Below are positions 23,779 to 35,512 of a stretch of DNA of 64,000 nt, piece by piece. The notes beneath the pieces are model-generated. The model was not told the origin of the DNA. It was given only the letters and a program-made list of their open reading frames with translations, and searched no databases. This stretch comes from Cristatella mucedo (Eukaryota; Bryozoa; Phylactolaemata; Cristatellidae). Made by a program: the position numbers and the translations under genes. Location of the stretch: assembly GCA_009760855.2 (NCBI GenBank), contig WPIO01000045.1, positions 1,766,501 through 1,830,500 of the forward strand, written 5' to 3'. Within the stretch, counting starts at the first letter, position 1. Each line of letters starts with the position of its first letter.

Positions 23779-24255
23779 CTGTAAAAATTAAAAGAAGCAC
23801 GTCAGGTCGAGCACTTTGGTACGTATAAATCACCAAGGTCTTTTGGGCTGGTCACTCGAGAGGGCGTGAAATACGGGCTGAACTGTCACCACGACTAGAC
23901 AGCCACATAAGCGGTGCCGGGAGACGCTACTGTTTTCAAGCTTGCTTTTACTGAGAGTGGTTGCCATGATGCATTTCGCACCACGACTAGACCTGGTTCT
24001 ACATAAATGTTTGCTGAAGTCGAGTTTGAAAACTATATATTGTCCTTTTAATGGATAAGATAGCACTATTCGCCGCGACAAAGTACTAAAGATCATCGAG
24101 TCAGAAAGCACCTGCATTCCAATTGAACAAACGAGAATTTGCAAGTGCGTTTGTATCATTTTTATTCCCTGTGCACCTATGGTTTAGATTTTAGCTTCTA
24201 CCGTTGGTAAAGGTGATCGCCATTAATGATTAGGGTAATAGCTCAAAAGTATATA

Positions 24256-24370
24256 TAGAATGTCTGATTAAAATTGGAAATTTTCCTTGCCCACTCAAGA
24301 GATCACACTGTCCTTCTTTGCACTACATTTTCATTTCAAGGAAAATTTCCAATTTTGATTAGACATTCTA
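24256..24370. repeat. Near-perfect 34-bp hairpin with 47-bp loop
   Basis: Arms 24,256-24,289 and 24,337-24,370 are reverse complements with 2 mismatches in 34. Sequence is TAGAATGTCT...TTTTCCTTG. No coding content. It could be a tiny MITE or a structured transcript. Confidence 0.85.
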
Positions 24371-25289
24371 AAAACATAGGAGAGTGACGCGGCAGCTTAC
24401 GGCGCTTCTTGTGAATTCAATCAAACGTACAGATATATAAAACGTACGTGTGAGGCACGTGATGCTCCTTCACATTTACGAAACTCGATTGAGAAACGAC
24501 TGCATGCTTGATTGTATGACCGACAAGTAATTGTATAGTGTGGTGTACATTTGAAAAGTAAGGCGAAGATTCTGTTTTTAGGTTAGCGTACCACAATAAG
24601 AAAAGCAGTACGGCTATGCCAACACAGCACAAAAATTGTAAGCTACTCGAGCATAACCTGGTTTTGTGACAGCACGGGGCACAAGACAATTGCTACATTT
24701 AAAGCTATATTACGGTGCCGAATTTCTAAGCGGCTCATTACAGTAGTGCCATTTTTACCATTCAATCCAGCTGTTGAAATTTGATATACTACGACAATTT
24801 TCTTTACCAACTATTTGTTGAGAATGGAAAGTGTGTACAGCGTTTTTTCAAACGTAGTATTTAAGCCTTACTTAGAGCATCGTTCAGCTGTTAAAATCAC
24901 ACACTTTGAGCCATAAGAATGCATTGATATACAAGCAGCCATAAATCATCAACTCCTCAACGAATTCAGCTTGCACTTAATGGATCCTCACTGACAACTA
25001 AACATCTGCAGAGAAACTGTTGAAAAGATGCAACCGCTGACTCCCGTCGCTTTCTTGCCTCCACTATCCGTGTTCGGCAGGACCAGAGCAGAATCGGGCA
25101 GTATTTTAAAAGGATACCAACTTAATATTAGCAAATAAAGAAAGCAACCGACTCTTCTTTCAGGCGATATGGTCTAAATAGTGACTCGACTAGAATCTAA
25201 TTTGGAGAAATAAGTACCTGGGTAGCTTGGTAGAAATCAGTGGCTGTTTCTTCGGAAGCCGAATACATGATAACGGTACTGGCCAATAA

Positions 25290-25292
<3 letters not shown>

Positions 25293-25327
<35 letters not shown>
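25293..25327. repeat. (AT)n microsatellite
   Basis: About 17 pure AT units. Confidence 0.9.
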
Positions 25328-25328
<1 letters not shown>

Positions 25329-25627
25329 ACAAATAATAACACAATAATAAACTCGTGACGCTTAGCTCTGTGACGTAAGATTTTCTTATGCACTAAGTTT
25401 TAAGCTTTCGATTATTCATACGGTTGAAAAGCCTGCCACTCGTCGCCCACCGAATGTGAATTGTGAGTTAGGACGCTACCAAATTTAGGGTTGGTGATGT
25501 ACTAGTCGATTGACACTACAAACAATATTAACAGTAAATTCCGAAACTTATAAGAGAGCAGAATCTGTGGAGGTTGGTGCAATAAATGCATACTTTCTAA
25601 GAAAATGAAAGCAGCCGAAGGAAATTT

Positions 25628-25825
25628 TTGAGCAAATCGGACATTAACTTTGCGATGAGGAATGAGTTTTTCCTGAGGCTAACTTGGCAGCTGGGCGACC
25701 ATTTGAGTGCCGAGGATATGTACGCTTCCCTCGAGAATCGCATTCATTTCAGCACGTTCCCACCATTTGGACAACCGGGAGCTGATAATTATATCGGCTC
25801 ATGTAGAGGTTTCGAGAAGCTGTGA
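25628..25825 (+). CDS. Short open frame, unknown
   Basis: Reads MRNEFFLRLTWQLGDHLSAE then DMYASLENRI, with an amphipathic helical look that faintly recalls death-fold domains. No splice support and no neighbours; probably an exon relic or chance. Confidence 0.2.
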   Translation: MSKSDINFAMRNEFFLRLTWQLGDHLSAEDMYASLENRIHFSTFPPFGQPGADNYIGSCRGFEKL

Positions 25826-26159
25826 ACAGCCGGTCCACGGCAAATGCACCTTTGTTGCTGAGTCGGCAGCAGCTGTGGCACGTTGCCCTTTTCTGCCGGG
25901 AGCTTACTCCTGCTAGTAGCAGTCATGCATACCGAGGCTTGCTCAGAGTCCGGTAGATCTATTTAGTTTTCACTTTTCGTATTCGGCCGAATACGTGGTC
26001 AAATATTCATAGTAGACTTGACAGTGAAGATTGACTAATCGGTAAAGTCAAGGATTATGAGTTTAAAAATTGACAGGACTTTCACATAGCGCCAAACAAC
26101 TCATCTTACAGGAGCTTTCATGTTCTCGGTAGCTATTTCCAAACCAACTGTGATTGACA

Positions 26160-26990
26160 TATTGGAAAACCCCGACGCTCGAAATTGCCACTGTCATCAT
26201 ATCTGCTGTTGAACCAGCACAGGATGTAGATTTACCATTCGAAAGTGACCATTCATTAATCGATCACCTCAGCTCCACTGTTAAGTCTGACTACTTTCAC
26301 ATACTTAACACCACTAAAATTCGGGCTTGCTTGGACAGGGATTCGACATCTAAATTGCATTTCTAATATCCAGTCTTGACTTTTGTAACTCACTTCTTGC
26401 TGATCTAGCGGCATTTGCAATCAGGTGCTTAAAGTTGGTGCAAAACTCTGCTGCTAGGCTTGTTTGTCATGAGCATCGAAGCACTTCTCATTGCTTGTCG
26501 CTGACCTGCATTGGCTGCCAGTCAAGCAACGCATCGACTTCAAAGTTTTGTCATTCACTTGTAGGTCCCTTCATTCTTTGGCTCCAGCCTACCTAGATCT
26601 TCCCCCCTATAGGCTTAACATCGCACGATCTGCTTTTCTGAATATAGTCGTTTAGCTACACCTTTACGAACCCAAAATCCTTCGGTGACCTTGGCTTAAA
26701 TTTATAAGCTTCCAAAGCCAGGAAGTCACTACCGACTTGCGACACATCCCCTGACTTAGTCCTTTTAAGAAGCTAACACAAGCAACTAACTTATCACAGC
26801 ATTTATTCGATCCACGAGCTTGGTTTTTTGTCTGCTCATGTGTGAAGTGGCTTCGCATGCAGCCACGAACCATATTTGCATGTCGACCCTGTGTATGTCA
26901 CCTCTAACCATGCTATTCTTGTTGATGCTGAAAATCCTACCAGTATCCATTTAATATGCTTCCTCTAAAGCATATGCAACGTGTATAGAA
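26160..26990 (+). mobile_element. LINE family A, 3' coding fragment
   Basis: Encodes degraded RT C-terminal sequence: SSTVKSDYFHILNTTKIRA, then LVQNSAARLVCHE, DLHWLPVKQRIDFKVL, with stops. Includes the 3' UTR block TGTATGTCACCTCTAACC but no ATT tail. Confidence 0.7.
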
Positions 26991-27133
26991 ATACTTGGGA
27001 GCTCCCACAAAAAAGTATGATCATCATGAAAACTGTAGGCACCTACCACTCTCCCTCCTATCTGAGATAAGGGCGGAGTAAGCCTCTCTCTTGATTCTAG
27101 CAAAGCCACGAGACAAAGTTCCTGCAGTTAGCT

Positions 27134-27685
27134 GTGCAGTATACTGCTGAAACCAGTGAGAAGTCACTGGCGGTTTGGACGCTCAAGCTGACTAAACATA
27201 TGTCAGGAATGCAAAAACAGTTTAAAAAATTCTTCAAATTACATTGCTCGAAGCATTCACGTGTTGCAGAAAGAGTGCTACTCAAAACCCGTTATTGTGA
27301 CCCAAGAGGGGAATCTGCAGGCTTGGCCGAGAAAGGAGATCGCATCCCTTGCAAGGAGATCCATGCCTGTATTTCTAAACTCCTTAAAAACAATCTAGTG
27401 CATAGAGCGAACATGGATGCCGTAGTTTCTGCACATCGGCTACGGTCACAGGAGACCCATGGAGTGAAAGCGAAAGCAGCAAAGCAAAGGCAGCTAAACC
27501 TAATGGCTGCCACTTGGCCACAATACCAGGAGGTGCCAAAAACGATCGACGACCCAATCTTTGGACTGGGAGGACTTTTGAGTTGTACCATATTCTGGCA
27601 GGCAGGCCACTTAGAGCACCGATTCTTGCAGCCTGTGAGTAAGCAGCCGATGCCTCACAAGCTCACGTTGCAGCAGCAGCAGTAG
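27134..27685 (+). CDS. Open frame of 183 codons, unknown
   Basis: Lys- and Ala-rich, starting near MSGMQKQFKKFFKLHCSKHS and ending in LQQQQ. The first Met of the frame need not be a real start. It overlaps the last 23 bp of the SHPRH-like exon on the other strand. Length is notable for this AT-rich window but no domain is seen, and the opposite strand is also open for 99 codons here, which lowers its value as evidence. Confidence 0.25.
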   Translation: MQYTAETSEKSLAVWTLKLTKHMSGMQKQFKKFFKLHCSKHSRVAERVLLKTRYCDPRGESAGLAEKGDRIPCKEIHACISKLLKNNLVHRANMDAVVSAHRLRSQETHGVKAKAAKQRQLNLMAATWPQYQEVPKTIDDPIFGLGGLLSCTIFWQAGHLEHRFLQPVSKQPMPHKLTLQQQQ

Positions 27686-27891
27686 TGCTATTTCCTTCCA
27701 CGCTAGGTGACTGCACAGCTGCACTCGCTCCGACGTCAAACATGTCGGCCAGATCATGCACAGTAAAAGGCATGTCATCAGCAGAATCCAGTTCTGGGTG
27801 AAGCCTCTAGTCTGAGGCAAACCTCTTTAGAGCCGCTTGCAGCCTCTCTTTGACGGTATTTTCAATGGCAAGATGGTGGACAACAGTGTCT
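27663..27891 (-). pseudogene. SHPRH: SHPRH-like last exon with in-frame TAG
   Basis: Acceptor TTGCTTTGCAG. Reads DTVVHHLAIENTVKERLQAA then LKRFASD, matching PTIVHRFLIKATIEERMQAM. TAG at 27,809-27,807 is followed in the same frame by RLHPELDSADDMPFTVHDLA then DMF, matching the SHPRH C-terminal TVADLADLF, and a natural stop TGA at 27,665-27,663. The frame is intact on both sides of the TAG. The tail ends in an Ala run. Confidence 0.85.
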
Positions 27892-28639
27892 CTGCAAAGC
27901 AACAAACGAATCGCAGAACGATCAAGTGACAGTGCATTTATAGGCAGGTGCAAGCGGCTGGTGATCAAGCAGGAAAGTGTGCAGCTACAATAGGGAAAGA
28001 AGGCAGCTCGTTCAGCTTGTTCGGCACTCCAGCCAGCTAGACATTAGTAGAGACAGTACAATGTGCTGCCGTGCTTTTTTGCATTACTTCTTCATGCTAG
28101 AGCATGCAAAATAAAGGCACTTTGTATGTATAGCCTAGCTTGATCATGGATTTGCTTGTAGACTGACAGGACAAAATCGTTCTCTCGACAAAGGAAGCCT
28201 GCAGGCCTTTTTCGTGTACCAGTGCTGTCCCTATCAGATGAACTGCAATATTTACTTGCAACGATACTAATTGAAGTAGTAATAATAGTAGTTGGTTATT
28301 GGTATGCAGTCTACGAGAACTCCATCACCAAACGAGCACTTTAGGACTTACTGCAAGAAAATCGGTATCTAAGGGCAGCTGTTAGGCACGGTATGGAGCA
28401 CACACAAGAAAGCAAGTAACATGCTTTCACCAGTAGGCTAAAGAATATATGAAGATACTAACTTTGAGCTTCCCTTGGTAAGTCGTGTGGCTAGTAGTAT
28501 GCAGTTCATTAATTGGTAAGCATGCAAAACCTGCCAAAATAAGATAACAGACAAGATCACTTGGCGCAGAGGAAGCTGAGCGAATCAGATGAATACTGTT
28601 TGCGTGGCTAGTTGTTATTATTGTTAACAATGCCTAGTA

Positions 28640-28745
28640 AAAGGATGTCGTGACGTAATTCAGGAGTTAGTTCCAGGCTTTGGCAGCATATGAGTTGAAC
28701 AAACGGTCTCAAAAAAATTAACGTCGTTTATAGGTGAACTACACG
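28640..28745 (-). mobile_element. LINE family A short fragment
   Basis: GGCTTTGGCAGCATATGAGTTGAACAAACGGTCTC-type block matches minus copies at 51,240 and 56,030. Confidence 0.45.
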
Positions 28746-28944
28746 ATTTGGTCAAGACAATGAGTGGTAGGTAGTATGCAAGGCCTGATTCGGAAGTAGC
28801 TTGTACAGGTAGATTAGAGCAAAGAAAAGTTAAGGGAGAGAAACATAAGTTAGGTTACGGCCTCACAGAATTGGCTGCCTGCTAGCCGATCAGTGATGCT
28901 CTCACCAAGGAAGCCACGAAAATATAATGTAATATATATCAGTC

Positions 28945-29390
28945 TGTAACGCCAAAATAGCCATACAGACTACGTGGGAGTTAAGCAGGCGAGTTTTGTA
29001 TAGCCCACGCACAGCCTAAGCGTCTTTCGGTATGCATTCGGTAGCAAACAGACTTCGTCAAACGCCACAAAGAGAAAGTTGGAAGTATAACAGAGTCTGG
29101 AGAGCAATTAAGGTAGTGAGTAACTTGGAATCAGCACCCCAGGACTGCTGCAAAGGGTGAGCCATCGTCGGTGGCAGTACAGTTGCAGTTGCATAAGAAT
29201 TGTGGGAGCGAGTTCCTCAGTCAAGGACCTGCAGAGCTAAAGCTTCTGTCACCAACGGTCTATTAGCAGAGGAATGGAACAGATGATTAATTTTCCATGC
29301 AGGACTTGAGGCAACGAGGAGGCTGAAACTGTTGCATCACTTCAGCGAGGTATGTAGGAGCAAAGCCTTGGCGGGAGTCGTAGGTCAGTG
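28945..29390 (-). mobile_element. LINE family B 3' fragment
   Basis: Minus orientation; CAGTCTGTAACGCCAAAATA tail, CGTCTTTCGGTATGCATTCG, GACCTGCAGAGCTAAAGCTT and GAACAGATGATTAATTTTCC match other family B copies. It sits in an intron of the SHPRH-like pseudogene. Confidence 0.65.
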
Positions 29391-29606
29391 TCAGGGGCTC
29401 ACTTCAGCCTGTGCACCAGGCTAGCAACACTCTGCCACGACCTGAAAGGCCCTTCATGGCTTCATCGGCCGCACTGCCCTGACTGGAAGAACAAAGCTAG
29501 CACTGGCCACTCACTCCCCGAACCATCAGATTCGCTCTGACGGTTGAAGCAGGGCAGAGGAGGTGCCCACAGCAGCAGCAGCTGCAGCAGCAGGGTGTTT
29601 GGCTAC

Positions 29607-29779
29607 CTGGTCTGCCCAATTCTGTGAATGCGACCGACGCCTCCTGCAGCTCCTGCGCTGGTCTGAAGAGGGGCTCAGCAAAGAGGACGTCGCCTCGACG
29701 ACATTTAGGCCTATCGAGCCGTGTCCCACCGGTCTGTTCCACTTCACCTTGGCTACACACGCCAAGCAGGCATGGGCCA
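29607..29779 (-). pseudogene. SHPRH: SHPRH-like exon: helicase C motifs V-VI, frameshifted
   Basis: Acceptor TTTCCGTGCAG, donor GTAGCC. One frame reads GHGSIGLNVVEAT (motif V, family TGSNGLTIIEATHVLL); the next frame reads DVLFAEPLFRPAQELQ (family HVLLVEPILNPAHELQ). A small deletion joins them out of frame. The motif VI GRVHRIGQ position reads ASVAFTELGR, so the arginine finger is lost. Confidence 0.75.
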
Positions 29780-29882
29780 CTGCACGGAAAAGCAGCACAC
29801 AGCACAGCACACAACGTGCAGTTGTTGTCGATAACTGTCTAGCAGCAGCTGCTCCTGATGCAAAGGCGTCAGCTGACCATAC

Positions 29883-29975
29883 CTGCCAGGTCTCAGTGTT
29901 GCTGCTGTGATACACAAAACGAATGACGTCATCCAGTGATTGAGCCACGTGATACAGCGACAGTCCACTAAAACG
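29883..29975 (-). pseudogene. Possible SHPRH-like exon before motif V
   Basis: Donor GTATGG at 29,882. Reads SLYHVAQSLDDVIRFVYHSS then NTETWQ, resembling the ALVFSTWQDVLDIISKAL---N segment, with ADVLVD in another frame just upstream. The 5' boundary is uncertain. Confidence 0.45.
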
Positions 29976-30010
29976 TCAGCCGAAAAGCATCGGAATTGGT
30001 GTAAGTGAGT

Positions 30011-30020
30011 GAGAGAGGGG

Positions 30021-30056
<36 letters not shown>

Positions 30057-30057
30057 G
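30011..30057. repeat. (GA)n microsatellite
   Basis: GAGAGA run with GGG interruptions, just upstream of SHPRH-like exon remnants. Confidence 0.9.
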
Positions 30058-30499
30058 CAGCTAGCACTAGAGCGACTGCTGTCATGGAAACGCCTACATG
30101 GTGGCTCCACTGGCAAGTAAGTAGCCGAGCAGGTGACACGAGAGGTCTCTGCTGTGCTAGCATATGCCAGTCACGTGGCTTTTAGCAAGCACCCACTGGA
30201 AGAAGCGAGGCATTCATACAAGCCTCGGGCAGTTCAGGCTATGTTCGCAGAACAGCTCATAATGGTCTGGGCAGCAACTATCACTGCTAGTGCAGAGATA
30301 TAGGTGATTGCTTGCTGCTGCCGAACTCAAACCCACGACCTATAATAATAATAACGATAATGCATAATAATAATAATGCACTACGTCTCGATCGATTGGG
30401 CGTAAATAATCAGCAGTCTCGAAACTGATGCCGCCACAAATTTTAGAGTTGAAAATAGATCGAGCCTTTTAAGGTTGAAACCGGGCATCCTACGGTACT

Positions 30500-32610
30500 A
30501 TGCACAACAAGTTTCGTCCGTGCTATGCGGTCAGCAGGTGATTACGCCGACGTGTTTTCTGCGTCTGTGAGCCTGCTCTACGTAATTTTTCGTTGCTACC
30601 GCTGAAGTTTGATTGGGCACAACCTCGCCGTGCATCTCGATTTTAGGAATGCCGATCCTGGCGAAAGTCTTCTCCCCTCATACTCAGCTACATTAAAAGG
30701 GAAGCGTTGCTAGTGACACCGTTGCTGGCATGCTCGGTTTAATCGAGCTGGTATCACGAAATACTTTGGAAATTGTAGCTTCAGACGCAAATGATTAAGG
30801 TTCTGTTGATCGATCCTCGCAGGCTACAGTAAGAAGTTTGCAAGGAAGTTCTCTGGCCTCCATTGCGAGTGTGGTTCTTTCGCACTTGAAGACCGTTGGC
30901 GACACAAGCTTTTGCTGTTTGCGACTGTGAAACTCACACCCGCCTTTCTTTCGCAACGTCGATTAATTAATTTCGTGCTGCCGACTATCGTGCGTCCTGT
31001 CTAGCCGTCCTAAGCTGCTACTTCCCCTGCTGGTCACTAGCTCAACTGCCCTCCTGACTCTAGGACGCTAGGCTTCTCAATTTCTCTCGGTTGCCAGAAA
31101 TGAAGTCTGTTGGCTAACGAATGCGTACGGCAAGCCGCTCAGGCTTTTTCCATGGCATTTTCCATTTTACCATTTTTCCATTTTTCCATATTCCTGTTTA
31201 GCACCCAGCACTTAGTATTTGCCGGGCTGTTGAGTTATATACGAGGCTATACTGAATTCCACTACATGCCACAGCTGCCGAGGAAATGCAGATGCTTCTG
31301 CTTTTGCTGAAGTTTATGCCACGCAACCGCCACTGCCACTGCTTCAGCCACAGCCACTGCTTCAGCTTCACTTGCCGATGCTGCTGCTGGGCTGCGTTTA
31401 CAGGTGGTCATCATGACATTTGAGGTGGTCATCATGGCGGTCATCAGGTGGTCATCATGATTGGCTCTTCATTTATCGCCTGCTGGTCTCCGTTCGCCGT
31501 CGTAAGCGTCTACTCTGCGTTCCGCCGTCACGCCGCTCCCGTTCCACCGACGTTCCTGGCGATCGTGTGCAAGCTGTTGCCACGGCCAACGGGTCGATTT
31601 TGCTCATGACGAGCCGCCACCACAAGGCCCAGCATCGACTCCTCATTTAAAGGCTCCGGTCCCGATCGTCGCTGCGAGGCGACGGCGATAGAGGCCGTGG
31701 CAGCTACTCAGGGCTGCCAATGATCCGACGAGACCCACTCAAGTCGCCTGCTGCCGTCGAGAAGTTTCGCCATTCGCCCATCCGATGTCCACTAACGACG
31801 TCCGCCGGACGGTGGCTGCGGCGTCGGCTCCGTCCGAATCGGGCTTGATAGCAATGATGCAGCTGGTATCAATGTCTTGCCCATGTGGTGTCGTCTCGCT
31901 CTCTCGGCAGCCCAGCGTCTCGTCAATCGGCCACCCGGCGACGGAGGAACCGCGTCACGAGTCATACTCAGGCGGCGTCTGCGATTTCGGGGAAGCCGCC
32001 TGTCGAATCAAAGCGTTTACTTAGATTCCGCCCGCTATTCTACGCACTGATGTAAGTTCTCGCTCCTCTGCCAAGTTGATAACCATTTCCGGAGTCCCCA
32101 AGCGGTCGTGGGCGTGGCTGCGGTTGCCGGCGATTGCTAGTGCAGCCTGCACTCAGTCCGACCAAAGCGTTCGAGGCATCGAGCTCGCTCTTTGAGCGCT
32201 ACTCGTCCACTGCTTCCGTTTCGCACTCTCAGTATCGAGCGATGGGTGCTTCAGAATGCAAATAAACTGGCGAGCTCGAAGTTCTTATCTCTGGGCAGTT
32301 ATTGATGAGAGGGCGTCAGCCGACAGCTATGAGGGGGCCATCCACTCCTCGCCTTCACTCACGGCACAGCACTCGCTGTGCCGTCGTCGTGGAAATGGGT
32401 TGGCTGCGAAGGGGCGCTGACGCCTTCCGGAGCAGCGTTTGGCCGATCGGGCATTAAAAAAAAGCTCCTGAATCGGCCAAGGCGACTGTCCCTGAAGACA
32501 TCACGCAAACGGAAACCTCGCTCAACGCTGTGGGAGGATCTGGGTAGCGTGCACCAGATAATAGCCGTTTCCGAGGCGACTGAGCTTAAGCCGCCCGCCA
32601 ATTAAAAAGA
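30500..32610 (+). other. GC/CpG-rich block, possible LTR element remnant
   Basis: About 2.1 kb clearly richer in GC and CpG than the rest of the window, with Arg/Ser/Pro-rich broken frames. Around 32,055-32,310 it has TGTAAGTTCTCGC, AAATAAACTGG and CTCTGGGCA in LTR-like order. It fills the place where further SHPRH-like exons (including RING) would be expected. No pol or gag motif recognised. Confidence 0.35.
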
Positions 32611-32939
32611 AAAAAATTAGTGGTATGCGATCCAATTAGCTTGTGCCAGCGGTTAGCGAACGAAATGCCCAGCCGCTGCCGTGAGATGGCTGCAACCACT
32701 CGTCGTACGAATTAATTCAGATAATATAGCTCGGTTCGCTAACGGTTAAGACCTGCCGAATATCCCATGAGGCTTGTAAAGCGCTGCTGCTCAGAGTATG
32801 AATTTAGTGATGTTTAACATATAGCCTAGCTTAAGCAAAAATGCTCTGCACACGAACCAGCCGTTCTGAGCTGCAGCAGCATCTGACGACCTTCAAACAA
32901 AGCTCTTTGATTGTGCAGATGTGCAGATGCATTTTCAAG

Positions 32940-33115
32940 CCTTGCAAGATTTAAAACCAAAGAAAGCCAAATATTCTAATTAAATAACAATATATTAGAT
33001 ATATTATACTATGTTAAATAAAACTATAAAATATATAAATAAAATGAATAAATTAAATAAAAAATAATATTTTTTTAATAATTACTAATTAAATAAAAGC
33101 TAATTTAAAATTGAA
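32940..33115. repeat. AT-rich low-complexity stretch
   Basis: AATTAAATAAAA-type sequence, nearly no G or C. Confidence 0.85.
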
Positions 33116-33129
33116 ACTTCCCTTCTTAC

Positions 33130-33219
33130 TGTAGCAGGCTCAATGCTTAATAAGCGTCGAGCCTCATCGAATCGGTTTCTCTGTCTCCATTGTGGAGCCA
33201 GCAGGTTCGGCAGTAATTT
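33130..33219 (-). pseudogene. Probable SHPRH-like exon, diverged
   Basis: 30 codons, phase 0 to 0, acceptor GTTCCACAG, donor GTAAGA. Reads KLLPNLLAPQWRQRN then RFDEARRLLSIEPAT. Strand, phase and place fit; a resemblance to the LLRLRQ...MTMEELL part of SHPRH is weak. Confidence 0.5.
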
Positions 33220-33797
33220 CTGTGGAACTGACAACTTTTGACAGTGCACCGTAACATCACGATTTGTGCCTGCCTCATCTCGTGCTCTTTAGTAACTGTA
33301 AATATTTAATTTGTGCATTTTAAGAGTTCTTTGGATAATGGCACAGCTAGTTAAAACATTCGAGAAACTAACCAAAGTGAACACTTACTTTTAAAATGGC
33401 ATTACACAGCCGAGCTCGTCTTCGGGAAAGGTGAAGCTAGCATGCCAATAGATGGCTAGTGCTTCCATTATCTAGAAGATGGAATAATCTTGTTTAATGC
33501 TATGTGCAAATAACTAATTGAAGTAAATTACCCAAAAATCGAGCGTTATAAACCAAACATGTCTTGAAACCCCATTTTCAAATGGGCTGAATAGTTCCCA
33601 GTTCCCGCCAGGTATCTTATCAAACATCTGCAAATCACACCGCGAATATTTGAAATATTTTCCACCTTAAGCTTGTCGGCAAATCATTGAAAATTACTAT
33701 GATCTTGCACAAAAAATATGCGTGTATGGCTCATAAAAATTTGAACAGGATCAAAAGTTTGCAGTAATGCAAATGACCCGCCAAACCCTTTAGTTAC

Positions 33798-33905
33798 CAG
33801 CTTCAGAAGCCAAGAGCTGTTTTCCAACTGAATCCAGCAAGCATGTTCTTCAGTTGGACTGAGCTCAATCACGTGGATGTGCTCTTCCATTGATGGAAAA
33901 TAACT
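33798..33905 (-). pseudogene. SHPRH: SHPRH-like exon: PP--EE-H---SP-E
   Basis: 36 codons, phase 0 to 0, acceptor TTCCATTCAG, donor GTAACT. Reads SYFPSMEEHIHVIELSPTEE, matching the IPPQTEEIHWLHFSPVERHF segment. Confidence 0.75.
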
Positions 33906-34180
33906 CTGAATGGAAATATAAAGGATCAATATGCAAAGTTCAATGCAGAAATCTTGACCGCAAATAATTCAGCTGCTCTTTTTGCTACCATATTTGAAAA
34001 ATTGTGAGCTGCCTGAACTATTTTCTTTATTTTTTAACAAACGAACATTAATTGGTTCACTGACTGGACTAACGAGATGAAAATATTTTATTTTCGTAAT
34101 AACAGATCAATATAGATGGGTCTCCCTTTATTTTTTCAATGGAAGAAAGCTCAGAAATAAAACCCAGTAAAGCGACATAC

Positions 34181-34444
34181 TGTCGCCTATGCCCTTGGCT
34201 TCTGCGGCCGTAGTTATCAAAGTGCCTTTGAATAATAGCACCTGCCTCACCTGTGGCAAATAGTTAAGCCACTGACACAGCTCAGTTTCAGCACCCTAAC
34301 TCATTTTGTATTTCGTTTCGCCTACTGCGATTGAACGAGCTCTCGTATAAGTATGTGTTGAGAGTAATAAATGAGTCTCGTCTACAGCACACGTTCGCCC
34401 GCTGTGTCAACGTGAGACTCTGCTAGAACAGCTGCCACCGGGGC
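34181..34444 (+). mobile_element. LTR-like element, copy 2
   Basis: Relative of the 2,778-3,056 insertion. It has a TATA-like stretch (CTCGTATAAG at about 34,333) followed by AATAAA (about 34,365), an arrangement usual in LTRs. It lies in an intron of the SHPRH-like pseudogene. Confidence 0.4.
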
Positions 34445-35347
34445 CTTTTTGGTATAGCAATACCAAATTGAATACAAATTGAGGTGAAAATTGGTTCAGG
34501 GTCCTCAATAAGTTAAGAACTTCAAAAAATTTTACCGCAGAAAACTTGAGCAACTTCCGCCACTTTTCCATTCTACCTTTCTTAACAAAGACTCTGGAAT
34601 GAGTCGGGGCAGACCAGCTTTAATCATACATTGAAACATCAAACTAAGCCAGCAAGTTCTAGTCTCTTTTTGAGCTGATCAGTCCACAGATTCAGCATTA
34701 CTTCGAGAGTATAATGACTTTAGATGTTTGGACTTAAGTAGAATTCCAATGCTTGTTCGCTTAATCTTTGGCAGCAGTGATGCTATTGATGACCAAATTC
34801 TTAACGAGAGGCCATATAATTTATCGTTTGCTTTGTCAGTCAGCTTAAATCACAAACTTTCAGCGGCTTCAACTGCACCAGAGCCTGCAAAAGTTATGCA
34901 TGGTTGAACTGTAGTCGAAAGCGTAATATTTCATTTTATATACAAAATGATTATACGTATTATTTTAATAGCATGTTATATGCAGCTGCAAAAACCTCAC
35001 GAGTTTTTAGTTTGAAAATCGTGAATTTTGTATTACAGTGAGCCTCGAAGAGCCGACTCAAGCCGACTGTCCTTCAAAGCCAGTCTTTAGTGATATCAAC
35101 GACACGAAGCTCGTTTCTCTAAGAAGTAAATCAAGCATTTGATACCTCACAAATGACTATTATTATGACTAGCACATTAAAAAGTCAAATGAAGTTTGTT
35201 ATGCGAACGCCATATTATTACCTTACTCAATGTAAGACAATTTAGGCTCTAGATATTTCTCGTCAGTTAAAAGTTACGATTGTTAGGGGAGCATGCTTAT
35301 CGATTTAATTTCGACTAGACTAGCTTAAGTAGCATGCTTTTACAAAA

Positions 35348-35512
35348 TAATTGCTGATTTAACAGCTTACTTTGCACAGCAACAGAGGAGCGTCTGGGGC
35401 TATCGCCACCGCATCCAGTGGCGATAAACGATCGCCAACAGCAGGATTTGAATCCACGACCTCTGAAGCCAAGATTTAGTGAAAATCAACCGCACTGACT
35501 TTAAGCTGAGGT
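35348..35512 (-). mobile_element. SINE family B copy
   Basis: Minus-strand match to the 48,966 copy: B-box-like GGATTCAAATCC, GGCGATCG, the TGGCGATAGCC-type body and TTAAATCAGC end. Confidence 0.65.

Larger units (their letters stand above)
24371..26150. other. Intergenic
   Basis: Only weak open frames. A minus-strand frame at 24,417-24,689 contains a hydrophobic stretch (CVGIAVLLFLLWYANL) but no other support. Confidence 0.35.

Noticed and set aside
29497-30163. Three long overlapping frames around 29.5-30.1 kb
   Set aside because: They read through SHPRH-like exon remnants and a GC-rich intron in mixed frames; the exon model explains the signal better.
30225-30310. Possible RING-finger exon on the minus strand (SCCPDHYELFCEHSLNCPRL)
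   Set aside because: Spacing does not fit a RING domain, and stops follow at once.
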